From: Chaetoderma sp. LZ-2023a | Taxonomy: Eukaryota; Mollusca; Caudofoveata; Chaetodermatida; Chaetodermatidae | Assembly: GCA_034401795.1 (NCBI GenBank) | Contig: CM067363.1 | Coordinates: 25,787,688-25,851,687, forward strand | DNA length: 64,000 bases | Reading direction: 5' to 3' | Part shown: in pieces, positions 32,156 to 42,219 of the stretch | How the letters are laid out: each line of letters begins with the position of its first letter | Numbering within the stretch: position 1 is the stretch's first letter | The notes under the pieces: generated by a model | Seen by the model: the letters and a program-made list of their open reading frames with translations, nothing else | Databases searched by the model: none | What the model was told of the DNA's origin: nothing | Position numbers and translations under genes: made by a program

Positions 32156-32627
32156 ATGATGTAGGGTCCGAACATGTCCAAATTATTAACCATTTCATCC
32201 TGAACCGGACCAAACGCAGCCTCTACAGTGGTCTTAGGAATGCCCATCTGGGGGCCGTGCGAATAAACGTTCAAGAAGCACATATATTTTGATTTTCTTG
32301 ATCAAATGTATTCAATATAGGGTTTAAGTGTGTCATACTATTTTCACGAATGCCGCAGACATGTTCCTATGAATCGAAATAATACATATTTATTAAAATC
32401 GGGGTTCAGTTTGCATACACACATTCTCGGACCAGCACAAGAATATTGTCAAATATTTTTTTCTGTTTAAAATCGTAGATGCTCACACCGTTAGTATGTG
32501 ACATAACATGCATGTTTTAAATGCAATGCGATTGCTTGCAATATATCTTTAAAGGAGAGAAGATCGCTAATGAGGAATCCACTTCAACACAGATATGTTT
32601 AGGTTATCCGTGTGCTCACATTAATTA

Positions 32628-32992
32628 ACCTTTCCAGTTTTAGCTGCGGACCGCCCATCTCTAACTAAGCTCCATCCGCACCTCGCTCGTGTTGGGATCG
32701 ATCGATCCCTGAACTCCCTGACTTTCAATTTCCAGAATACTATACAGGTAAGCTGTTGGATATTTTGACACTAATTTGACTGGGTGATGTTGCTGAGTAT
32801 GGGATAACATTATGTTTATGAAATAGAAAATGCATACAATTCGTACAGCAACGCATAGTCCGTCATCAATTAAGCTTCGTGACGTACTTATCTATATCAT
32901 TTATGACGCCATTGATTGCTACGTCATCCTACCCGGCACGTAGTTGATTATGACATCGCATGGTGGATGGATAAACTGGAAAGGTCCATTTT
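32628..32992 (+). mobile_element. Family A MITE, near-complete copy lacking the right palindrome arm
   Basis: Begins AACCTTTCCAGTTTTAGCTG and ends AAACTGGAAAGGTCCATT. The left arm and tip are present (ATTTGACTGGGTGATGTTGC), but the inverse arm is deleted, so it runs directly into TTATGTTTATGAAATAG. CRE sites have drifted (TTTATGACGCCATTG, CTACGTCATCC). Confidence 0.88.
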
Positions 32993-33468
32993 GGTTCTTT
33001 TCAGGTGATATTAAGTGGATAGCGTGTTATCACATACAAAATGAAACCACTTTTACTTGAATTCTTCCAAAAAAAATGTCAAAAAGTTATCAATTGCTCA
33101 AGGAAGGATGTATTACTAATCAGAGTGATGTTCGTATGGTTTCGTGCTGGATCTTGCAGGCACATGTAATGGCTACGTGCAGATGTATGTAAACAAGGCA
33201 CGTATCTAGCATTACCTATGCATGTAGTGTATCACTTTAGTTAGCTAAAATCTACGTCACCAATTCCTGCATATGGTTAGAAAGGAGAAACGGCAAGCCT
33301 GTGAATCACGCACGCCCCATCTGCAATAACTCAAGGACAATGGATTGCGCAAAATAAAACCTTCACGGCAATCGAAATTGTAAAAAAAACCATGAAACGG
33401 TTTCACCAGCGATGGAAATATTTCTCAGAACTCGATTTTAACCCATAACCATCAAATTTGTTCAAGAA

Positions 33469-33596
33469 AATGTCCATTTGCAGACCAAAAGCAGACAAGT
33501 ATTGAACATGTACTACTGGAATGACGGACCGGTTATCCATCAGTTATTTCAGTGGTAAATTAAAAAAGGATTTTCTTGGTCTGCAAATGGACATTT
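33469..33596. mobile_element. Family B MITE, copy 5
   Basis: AATGTCCATTTGCAGACCAA and its inverse TTGGTCTGCAAATGGACATT are perfect 20-bp arms. The inner stem is diverged (ACTGGAATGACGGACCGG/CAGTTATTTCAGT). Confidence 0.88.
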
Positions 33597-33744
33597 CTCA
33601 AGACCACTATAGAAGCTGTTTTTGGCTGATATGAGTGCTAAGGGGTAAAAAATACTCTGAACTGGAAACTGGTGATTGTTTGATGATGTAAATTACTACA
33701 CACAGTACAGCTCATACACGCTTAACATATTTCGAAAACAAAAT

Positions 33745-33815
33745 AAAAAACATACTGTTGAATAGTTTGAACATATTCGGATTGGGAGACATTGCTGCAT
33801 ACGGCAATCCAAGTA
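33745..33815. repeat. Weak family A-like core
   Basis: TGTTGAATAGTTTGAACATA, then GACATTGCTGCATACGGCAA. Only the left arm and tip are recognisable. Confidence 0.5.
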
Positions 33816-33971
33816 TGTACACCATATCCGGCAGCGGCTGCACATTTCTTACATCATGTTCAAAATGTGCTTTTGTGTTGGAAACATGTACAATTAACTA
33901 TGACGTGTACACATGTTCTAAACCTGTATCTTGCTTTTTCTCCTAATGTCGCAAATATGACAACGACACTG

Positions 33972-33972
<1 letters not shown>

Positions 33973-34068
<96 letters not shown>
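33973..34068. repeat. TA microsatellite, about 96 bp
   Basis: Uninterrupted TA units after CACTGGG. Confidence 0.97.
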
Positions 34069-34267
34069 CAATGCTATATAAGGGCGAATCTGTGTTATTT
34101 ACAACCTACTATTATAATGGAGTGATCCGGCATGCCATTCATACAGAGGGCGTCCTCATCGATTACATCCCACTCATAACGCATATAGCTCCGCGACGAA
34201 AATCGAAAATCCGTCACTAGTGTGCGAACTGTGCGTGTTTGACGAATCTACAACCTAATCAACCATT

Positions 34268-34375
34268 CTTTTGAATATTTTGAACTAAGTTGACTGGAAT
34301 GTGTTGCTCGCAAAAGCAGCAACAACTCGCAATCGAATTACTTTCACAATATACTAAAGTTTGCCTGTATAATTA
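34268..34375. repeat. Family A-related palindromic core
   Basis: TTCTTTTGAATATTTTGAAC, then GTGTTGCTCGCAAAAGCAGC, AACAACTCGC, ATTACTTTCACAATAT and TTTGCCTGTATAATTACC. Confidence 0.65.
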
Positions 34376-34579
34376 CCTTGGAATTTTGATTTTGCGAATT
34401 TATGTTTCAATGTTTTATATTGATCCCAACACTTGTAAAATGTATGTGGACCTTAGCTAGAAATAGGCTGAGCATAGCTATACAGGAGTACTTCTATTAT
34501 ATATAACAAGGACACATTTGTCCAATACCCGCGTAATTGATGTATTTTTTAGTCAAGCCACCTTAAGGTCAACAGTGTC

Positions 34580-35055
34580 TATTTTGAAAACAACGTTGCT
34601 GAAATCTGTTGCTGTTGTGTTATAATTTTTTACCTTAAACTTGGCATACGTATTTGGGGCCCAACCGACACACATCAATACAAAGTTCGGAAAAAGATCG
34701 CGCAATTAGAGTTAATGAAAAATTCTTTGAAAATGCTTATTTTGAAAACAATGTTGCTGTGAGCTGTTGCTGTTGCGTTTTAGCCGTCGGCCACAAGATT
34801 GGCATAAGCTTACTTATTCGAGACCACATGGGCAAGCGTCCACCCATGTATGGAGAAGATTGCACCAGTAGAACCTGAGTTATCGAATGATGAATAAACG
34901 TGTTTATTTGGAAAAAAATGTTGCTAAAAGCTGTTGTTCTTGCGATTTATAGCACAAAAATGGTAGATCGGGTCGAAACCCCGCCGACATACTGCCCTCG
35001 AAATTTGGAGACGATCCCTTTAGTATAACCAAATTAAGTTATTAACAATATCTTA
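34580..35055. repeat. Three diverged tandem monomers of about 160 bp
   Basis: TATTTTGAAAACAACGTTGC (34580), TATTTTGAAAACAATGTTGC (34738) and TTTATTTGGAAAAAAATGTT (34902) each start a monomer. Each is followed by an AGCTGTTGCTGTTGCG-like phrase, a TTTAGC..AAANTTGG phrase and, further on, a GAGTTAATG- or GAGTTATCGAATGA-like end. The period is about 158-164 bases. The 74-residue plus frame here has no known motif. Confidence 0.78.
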
Positions 35056-35625
35056 AATTGAGAACAGCCAGACACACTCCACGCTCACAGATAACCGTCT
35101 GGCGATGGTGGCAATAAGAGCAGTAGTGCATCAAACACGCATAACTCATATGCGATCTGAATCATAATTATTATTCCTGTTTATTTTAGGAACTATTCTA
35201 TTGTATTTCTTATTCTTTAAAAGAAGTTAATCGAACATAAACTAAACCAACACCTAAAAATAGCGCGTTCACGGTCTGCTCAACAAAAACTATTTATTTT
35301 GCAATCTCCAACAATATCGAACACGTGTCTTGACTTCGGGTGTATTTACGGTGGAATTCCAATACATCGGTGTCTTTAGTTTTCTGGATCATAAGACTTA
35401 CCCGGAAACACTCTTGTCTCTTGTATCGAATCTTTCGTGCCAATTCATCCAATTACGATAGCACCAGCGCGATAAATCTTGGTGTTAGATGCTACGTAAC
35501 GAAATAATGAAGGGATATTCCCCGGTGTATTCGCTCAATCCCTTCTCAAATCGTGATGAACAAGCTAGAGATATCACTATCCAAAATAGCATTGCTCTTT
35601 TAAATTTGCAGCAGCCATTCCATTT
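35056..35625. other. No recognisable feature
   Basis: No gene or repeat family seen. Confidence 0.4.
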
Positions 35626-35676
35626 AACCCTTGAATGACTAAATTTGATCAGAAAATACAAATATTTGCTTATTGA

Positions 35677-35806
35677 CTGTCAATTTGCAGGTCGTGCGAA
35701 GCCTATTTTTGAAAGGTTACCACTGGAATGACTGGCTCGATTATCGAGCCAGTCATTCTAGTGGTAACATTTCAAAAATATCCTTCTCTTGGTCAGAAAA
35801 TGGGCA
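35677..35806. mobile_element. Family B MITE, copy 6 (best hairpin)
   Basis: CACTGGAATGACTGGCTCGA, TTATCG and AGCCAGTCATTCTAGTGGTA form a stem of more than 20 bp with one mismatch. Outside the core, ATTTAACCCTTGAATGACTA (35624) and CGTCATGCAAGTGTTAATAC (35848) are inverted, giving a full element of about 240 bp (35626-35867). Confidence 0.9.
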
Positions 35807-36012
35807 AATGTTAAGGCCATTGCAACGGTCAGTTTTGGCCGCTTTCGTCATGCAAGTGTTAATACGATAAATGGTATTCGGTTTGAAAACTAAAACGTAC
35901 TCAATTAAGGTATTGCCGTCTAGGCAACAACCGCTTTAGCAACGTTAGTTTTGATAATGTACAGGTAGGGTAATCCTAAGCTATGCCAGTTAACGTTTTA
36001 CACATGACCCAG

Positions 36013-36112
36013 CAGACACATGGCGTTGTTTCAATGTTGAATCCACGTTGAAATCACGTCATAACGTGATTTCAACGTGGATTCAACGTTGAAACAACAT
36101 CATGTGACTGCG
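36013..36112. mobile_element. Near-perfect foldback MITE (GTTGTTTCAATGTTGAATCC)
   Basis: GTTGTTTCAATGTTGAATCC, then ACGTTGAAATCACGT, a CATA centre, then ACGTGATTTCAACGT and GGATTCAACGTTGAAACAAC. Arms of about 35 bp with one mismatch, with weaker pairing outwards (GCAGACACATG/CATGTGACTGC). A similar TTCAACGTTGA phrase is widespread in animal MITEs. Confidence 0.92.
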
Positions 36113-36114
36113 GA

Positions 36115-36478
36115 GGAACCTTTCCAGTGTTAGCTAGACCCCGCCCATCCTCATTTAAGCTCCACCTACGCTTATCCCGTGTTTGCATCGATCGGAACGC
36201 CCTGCTTATACATTTCCAGAACACTATGCGGGTAACCTGCTTAATATGTTGACACTAATTTGACTGTGTGCTGTTGCTGCTCATGGCAGCAACAGCGCCC
36301 AGTCAAATTAGTTTCAAAATATTCAACAGAATGTTAATTCAATATTAGATAAACACTTCGTACACCAACGCTTGTCTTCCAGTATGCGTTCGTGACGTAC
36401 TTATCTACGACATTCGTAACGTCATTGATTATGACGTCAGCATACACATCAAATAGTTGATTATGACGTCATATACGG
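36115..36478 (+). mobile_element. Family A MITE, complete centre
   Basis: GAACCTTTCCAGTGTTAGCT start; centre GTGCTGTTGCTGCTCATGGC, AGCAACAGCGCCCAGTCAAA; arm with AACGTCATTGATTATGACGT, CAGCATACACATCAAATAGT and ATTATGACGTCATAT (two perfect TGACGTCA). The right terminus is lost. Confidence 0.92.
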
Positions 36479-36960
36479 GTTATCTCAAGTGTAAGTAGCC
36501 GACTTCTTTGAAATTGTGTTTGTAAGAATCGATAGAATCCTGTAAAGTGTAACCGCGATGTTAGAGAATGCCCGGGGGCTACGAATGACCATGATTTATC
36601 ATAGCATTGGGATATTATTTAAATAAAATCTTTAAAAAAGTAAACGTTATGTAGATGAGTGTCGGTATTCGGATACAGATCTGTATTCGAATATGTGTAT
36701 AAATACATAAATGAATATTCGAAACATTCGAAAATGTCAGATGACGGGCCAAATGGTGTTAGTCTGCTGCCAAGTTTCAAGTCATTTAGTTAAACAACTC
36801 TAGGAGAAAACCCAGTTTAAATGTGGATATCATTCATTTAATAAGCGAGGCACCTTTGGTAAAGAAAGGCCGATTTCTCGACAGTGATTTGAAGGATCCA
36901 ATATGGAATTTATCCGCGAGCCAAGCGTAACGTCCAACTTAGGGAAAATGGTGACACGAT
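36479..36960. other. No recognisable feature
   Basis: Contains a small GTATTCG/CGAATAC-like repeat (36660-36735) only. Confidence 0.4.
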
Positions 36961-36964
36961 AGCA

Positions 36965-37232
36965 ATAGACGTTTCCAGTTTTAGCTATGTCCTGCCCATC
37001 TCTAGTTAAGCTCCACCTACACCTCGCTCGTGTTGGGATCGACCGCTCCCTGAATTTACTGTCTATTAAGTACTAGAAAACTATACAGGCAAGCAGTTAA
37101 CTATTGTAAAACTAATTTTACTGAGTGCTGTTCCTGCCTATTGGTCTAAGACGGACTAAATCGAGTAATCCTAGGCATCACGTGGCTGATTCTGACGCTA
37201 TATGATGGGTGCATTAAACTGGAAAGGTCGAG
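36965..37232 (+). mobile_element. Family A MITE, internally deleted
   Basis: GTTTCCAGTTTTAGCTATGT start, left palindrome arm to the tip (GCTGTTCCTGCC), then a jump to GGACTAAATCGAGTAATC and the end AAACTGGAAAGGTC. Confidence 0.85.
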
Positions 37233-37254
37233 TATAGGTGTATTTGTGATTGAA

Positions 37255-37335
37255 TTTTCCATACCGTGAATTCGTATCCCGTGTGGCTGGAGCTTAGCTA
37301 GAGATGGCGGGACATATCTAAACCTGGGTTCAGTC
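37255..37335 (-). mobile_element. Family A terminal fragment
   Basis: TGGCTGGAGCTTAGCTAGAG and TGGCGGGACATATCTAAACC. About 25 bases after the previous copy and in opposite orientation. Confidence 0.75.
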
Positions 37336-37515
37336 ATTAGCTAAAAATTAATTCCTCTTTTAGCATTATGTATTGAATGTGGCCGGCGTGGCCATAGCTT
37401 CCGTATGCTGTAGTGCTTGTGAAAAACAGTACTTGTATGAGCCATCTAAAGTGATTATGAAAGAAGGCGGGCAGTTAATGCTGAAACTCAGTTGATATGG
37501 CGCAGTGATAACTCA

Positions 37516-37586
37516 TTTTACCGAGCCGGTACTGGACTAATAATGATCGCTATTGACCCAGTACCCGCTCAGTAAGCTACGTTATA
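37516..37586. repeat. Small hairpin with CCGGTACTGG arms
   Basis: TACCGAGCCGGTACTGGACT and CGCTATTGACCCAGTACCCG, then CTCAGTAAGCTACG, are roughly inverted. It is similar in design to the inner part of 38365-38611 (GGTACTGAGCCAATAACG). Confidence 0.6.
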
Positions 37587-37804
37587 CGGATTTTCGGACT
37601 TATGAGCATGAGGCTTAATGAATCGCTGTGTTTGTCCCTCATAAACAGTTGTCCGGAATAGCGAGATTTGCATGCGTGCGTATTGTCTTCTAACCACGAA
37701 ATTAACTCCACTTGTGTCCTGGCCAGCTTTCAGAATTCTTCCATATCGGTTGAGCAACGTGTTCAATTCATCATACTCAAATTCCTTAGACTGGACAGCT
37801 AATT

Positions 37805-38213
37805 CACCTTTCCAGAGTATCTATCCAGCACCTGACCTCGTATAACGTCATAATCAGCTCAGCGCGTGTATGCTGACGTCACATTCACTACGTTACAAAT
37901 GGTTCCATATAGACCTTCATCAAATCTCAAAAAGTCCGACACGTTGCATGAATTGTATGCATTTATAAGTCTTTGCTATTTAATAAACATGCTGTTTGAT
38001 TTTGAAACCAATTTGACTGGGCGCTGTTGCTGCCTTAGGCAGCAACAGCACCCGACCAAATTAGTTTCAAAATATTCAACAGCTTACCTGTGTAGATTTT
38101 TTGGAAATTGATGGTCAGCGAGTTCAGAGATCGATCGATACCAACACGAGCGAGGTGTAGGTGGAGCTTAGCTAGAGATGGGCGGGGCTTAGCTATACCG
38201 GAAAAGGTCCATT
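37805..38213 (-). mobile_element. Family A MITE, full length (CACCTTTCC subtype)
   Basis: Starts CACCTTTCCAGAGTATC and ends GGAAAAGGTCC. The centre GGGCGCTGTTGCTGCCTTAG, GCAGCAACAGCACCCGACCA is intact, followed by GATCGATCGATA. The first 45 bases (CAGCACCTGACCTCGTATAA) are shared with the copy at 47044, marking a subtype. Confidence 0.93.
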
Positions 38214-38364
38214 AACAGGACGACATCAATGTGACAAGCCACAGGGAAATGGTATTACTAAGGTGCGATTTGTATTGACTGTCATGTTGGTCTGCATTGA
38301 CAATGAAGCTATACAGCCCTGCGCTAATTCTCTATTACGTCATACGTACTAACATGATTAGGCA

Positions 38365-38746
<382 letters not shown>

Positions 38747-39021
38747 GGTTTCTTACTCTGGTAGTATATGGAAACGCATTAGCTTCAGATTACATAGTAA
38801 AAAACGACGCAATGTAGTTGTAATATAAATACTTTTTCTGGGTAACGCAATTCATATAACCGATTGCATCTATTTCCTCTGAGAAATTGGACACTTAATC
38901 ATACCGATAACGCGCTGTTTGTGTAGCGCATCCTTGCTCAAGCGCGCAGATTGCCTCCCAATATGTTATGTCTTCTATCTAGCGCGAACATGTGTGGCAT
39001 TGTAATCCTTTGTTGAGAATG

Positions 39022-39466
39022 GATGAATCCAGCTTTAGCTATGCCACACCCATCTCCAGCTAAGCTCCACCCACGTTGTGCAAGTGTTGAGATCGATCGA
39101 TGGCTGCACTCTCGGAATCTCAATTTCCAGAAAACTATGCCAGTGAGCTGTTGAATATTTTGAAACTAATTTGATCGGGTGCTCAATTTACGGGAAACTA
39201 TACAAGATACGTTGTTGAATATGTTGAAGCTAATTTCAGTGGGTGCTGGTGCAGCGCCCAGTCAAATTGGATTCAAAATATTCAATAACCTGCTTGTTAA
39301 ATAATAAAGACATATAATTCGTATCACAACGCGTATCCGCCATAAATCAAGCCTTCGTGACGTCAGTAGCTACGTCTTTCATGACGTCAGTGAATATGAC
39401 GTCATCCTACACTTCGCGTAGTTGATTATGACGTTATATGATTGCTGGGTAAACTAGAAAGGTGCA
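39022..39466 (+). mobile_element. Family A MITE, longest copy with a duplicated left arm
   Basis: The left palindrome arm occurs twice (TTGAATATTTTGAAACTAAT at 39152 and TTGAATATGTTGAAGCTAAT at 39214), separated by AATTTACGGGAAACTATACA. The right arm CAGCGCCCAGTCAAATTGGA follows. The CRE arm has perfect TGACGTCA at 39358-39365, 39382-39389 and 39397-39404. The end is AAACTAGAAAGGTGC. Confidence 0.92.
39358..39404. promoter_or_regulatory. Cluster of three perfect CRE (TGACGTCA) octamers in a family A copy
   Basis: TGACGTCA at 39358, 39382 and 39397, within 47 bases. This is the palindromic CREB/ATF recognition sequence. Whether any factor binds here is unknown. Confidence 0.7.
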
Positions 39467-39509
39467 TAGTGTCACGTTGCTGAATATTTTAAAACTAATA
39501 TCACTTGAC

Positions 39510-39895
39510 ACCGGTGGCCAGACAGCATACTTTCCAACGATGCACTATGCAAGATGTGTAATACGTCGCCGCTGTCTGTAAAAGTTGCCCAGCAAAGATG
39601 GCCCATGTTTGACCATGTGCTAATGATGCCAGCAGGGACACTAGCGCAGAGAGTCTTGGAATTTGCCCTACTAGGAGCCAGCAAACACAAAGGCAAGCGA
39701 GGACGTCATTGCGTAAATCTGCTAAGCGTGCTACGGGGCGACCTCAAGACAGCAGGCCTCGGTACACTCAAGCCAAGAATGGACCTGAGGAAGCCAAGGA
39801 TTTCCACTGCGGACAAGACACGGTAGGCAAAAGCGAAGACTGGCTGACTGCTCCTACTACAGCCGCAGGTTACAGTAATCATACACACTATTAGT
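39510..39895 (+). pseudogene. LINE C-terminal fragment (MFDHVLMMP family), copy 1
   Basis: The frame from about 39510 reads SNDALCKMCNTSPLSVKVAQ, QRWPMFDHVLMMPAGTLAQR, GKRGRHCVNLLSVLRGDLKT, then AGLGTLKPRMDLRKPRIS. The end of the LINE frame (AGYSNHTHY, stop) is at about 39890 after a frameshift. The GHVxRMP-type signature belongs to the C-termini of many animal LINEs. It shares its tail with 63553-63800. The plus frame that follows (39894-40142) has no recognised motif. Confidence 0.8.
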
Positions 39896-40261
39896 GGAAG
39901 ATATTAGCCTAAACAGCGTCATCTCTCAGTTCAATCTTAAACTAGTTAAATGGAAATGTCGAATCACTAAACTTCTTAACTATCATCGGATGGCTAAAGT
40001 ATGTTGTATTATGCCACTTAAACTGAATGGTTATCGTGGGAACGAGTGCGTGTCTGAGGTTTTTTTAGAGGGCTGGGAGAAATCAGTAAAACATGTTGCT
40101 GATAATGTACTGGCAATTGGGAATCAGCACTGTGATGCTTAGCCCAGCCGCAGCAGCTTTGCAAGAGCTGATGATTAACTGTCAACGTCTTATCATGGGC
40201 ATTATTCTGGCAATGGCCATATCAATTAATTGTGTTTTGTTTTACAAAGTCTCTTAACTTA

Positions 40262-40432
40262 ATTGTGCATATCTAGAGAAAAATAATGCCGGAATCTTAA
40301 CGCATTATTTTCAACATTCTTTCCGTCTAGCAATCTTTGCAGTCAAATCCTTAGCACTCAGAATTCCTCAGAATTTTCTGTAACTATTTTTTTTATCTCT
40401 GTAGCTTTGCTAACCCTTTAATGGTCAGCCCA
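40262..40432. repeat. Dispersed repeat G, copy 2
   Basis: Matches 21815-21975. Landmarks are GCATTATTTTCAACATTCTT, CAGAATTCCTCAGAATTTTC and TAGCTTTGCTA. Followed by AACCCTTTAATGGTCAGC, the start of family B copy 7. Confidence 0.75.
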
Positions 40433-40445
40433 TTAAAAATTGTCA

Positions 40446-40578
40446 CGAGAAAAGTCAATTTTCTGGCAAAGAGAAGACAATTTGTGAAAATTTACCACTG
40501 GAACGGCTGGCGCGTTAACGAGCCAGCCATTCCAGTGGTAACGTTTCAAAAATAATCTTCTCCTGGTATGCAAATGAC
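40446..40578. mobile_element. Family B MITE, copy 7
   Basis: CACTGGAACGGCTGGCGCGT, TAACGAGCCAGCCATTCCAG, then TGGTAACGTTTCAAAAATAA. Preceded by AACCCTTTAATGG (40412), the outer end. Confidence 0.88.
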
Positions 40579-40599
40579 CACTCACTGAAAAAACGTTTT

Positions 40600-41275
40600 G
40601 GATTTCCTTCTTTAATCCTGATTAGCATGATGACAGGATTAATACTGTAATAGCTTAAAACTTCTGAGCTTAAAATTATTTTTATTTTTTTAAACTCAGA
40701 TCGAGTTTTGGGTTGGGGAATTTTCATAAAACGAAACATTAAACCGGTTTGGCCTAAAGCTACGCATTGCTATATGCGGTAGACCTATATCTCGTAAGGG
40801 AAATCGATAAATCTGCGAGGATGTCAACACATTTGAAGTGTCTGCGTGTTAAATGACTTTATAATTGGCTAAGAGAGAGAAACTTTGAAATTGAAAGTAT
40901 ATAAAATTACATAAATACATGTGATTACAAAAGCAAACAAAGCGGGTGGGGTGGGGTGGGATCGGACTGAAAATCTAGTATTTGTAAACAAAAAGTCCTG
41001 AGATTAGAACATAGAATTAGATCCTGTTGTGGTTCGACATAATACGATGTGTGCGTGCCGTCATCAGTATCAGTCACGAGGTACAGCCGGAGAACTACGT
41101 GATATACCGATCTCAGATCGTAAACCGGTTCAATATGGTGACGGTTTTCAAACCGCCGTAATCATGCTCAAACTGAAAAACCGAGTTTAATTAAATTTTT
41201 CAGTTTAGTCATTACTGATTAATCTTTTTTAAATTACAAATATTTATGCTAAGTCAGCCTCTGTGGATGGTCTTG
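40600..41275. other. Interval with a short GGGGT run
   Basis: GTGGGGTGGGGTGGG at about 40946-40960 is the only structure noted apart from mirrored CCGGTT motifs (41112-41185: ACCGGTTCAATATGGTGACG..TTTTTCAGTTT). Confidence 0.45.
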
Positions 41276-41282
41276 GGGACTA

Positions 41283-41403
41283 TTAATTTGTAGACCTAAA
41301 GTCTATTTTTGAAAATTTACCCTTGAAATGACTGGATCGAGAACGAAATCAGACAATCTAGGCGTAAATTTTCAAGAATAATCTTCATTTATCTGCAAAT
41401 TTT
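41283..41403. mobile_element. Family B MITE, copy 8 (diverged)
   Basis: AGTCTATTTTTGAAAATTTA, ATGACTGGATCGAG, then GTAAATTTTCAAGAATAATC. Outer arms are degraded (TTAATTTGTAGACC/ATCTGCAAATTTT). Confidence 0.75.
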
Positions 41404-41544
41404 ATGAGAAAATGTATTATTATATTGGCCAAATTTGATGATTAAAGGTTTAAACCAGACCCATTTGAACATACAAAAGCCAAGATTTCCGTTATTTTTG
41501 TGTTCCCACTAAAGTGCGGTTGATGAATTGCAATCTATCCGTAA

Positions 41545-41645
41545 ACTGTCCAATATTTTGAAAGTAATCTGACTACAAAATGCTGCTGTTGTTTGTAGCA
41601 CCAAATCCCAGTCACATTATGTTCGAAATATTTAACATATAAGAT
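41545..41645. repeat. Family A-related palindromic core
   Basis: CCAATATTTTGAAAGTAATC, TGACTACAAAATGCTGCTGT, TGTTTGTAGCACCAAATCCC, AGTCACATTATGTTCGAAAT. Confidence 0.6.
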
Positions 41646-41649
41646 AATA

Positions 41650-42215
41650 TTTGGAAAATTGTAAATGCTTGGCTTTCTATTGGTATTTTGTGTTCAGCGT
41701 TAACATAATCGAATTTGGTATACAATGAGTCCTCTCTTTAATTCGTGTACGTATGATTGACCAGTGTTGGCACGCAATGTATGCGTCCCATGCTGTGTGA
41801 ATAATTCATTAGCACAATTCCGTTAAAATCACATGATTACCTATATTTATTCAAAGCTTCTGCTAAACTAAACAGGTAGTCCACATCGCGAGTTCCGAGG
41901 AATTGTGTAATTGTCGCAATTCGGATACAAAATAAACAGGTTTACTGACTGTATTCCGGAGCGAGGGATTATCACAACAGAACTAATTAACCCACTTCAT
42001 GTTTAGACACGTATTTAATCCCTCGTGTGTCAACAGCGCCTCAAAGTGCTCAAAATACTACTTGATATATCAATTAAACATTTTGATAGTCAATATTTGT
42101 CAAAAGATTACAATTTTAGATGACTATTTTTTGTAAATTTACCATTGAATTTCTTTTCGCCGGCTTGACCATTACAGGGGTAATTGCAATGAAAATTAAA
42201 GTTTTCATTTAGCTA
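41650..42215. other. No clear feature
   Basis: A family B-like scrap (TGTAAATTTACCATTGAATT, about 42134) is the only match. Confidence 0.4.
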
Positions 42216-42219
42216 GTGT

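Noticed and set aside
39894..40142. 82-residue plus frame directly after the LINE end
   Set aside because: It starts at the LINE stop region and shows no motif; it could be chance.
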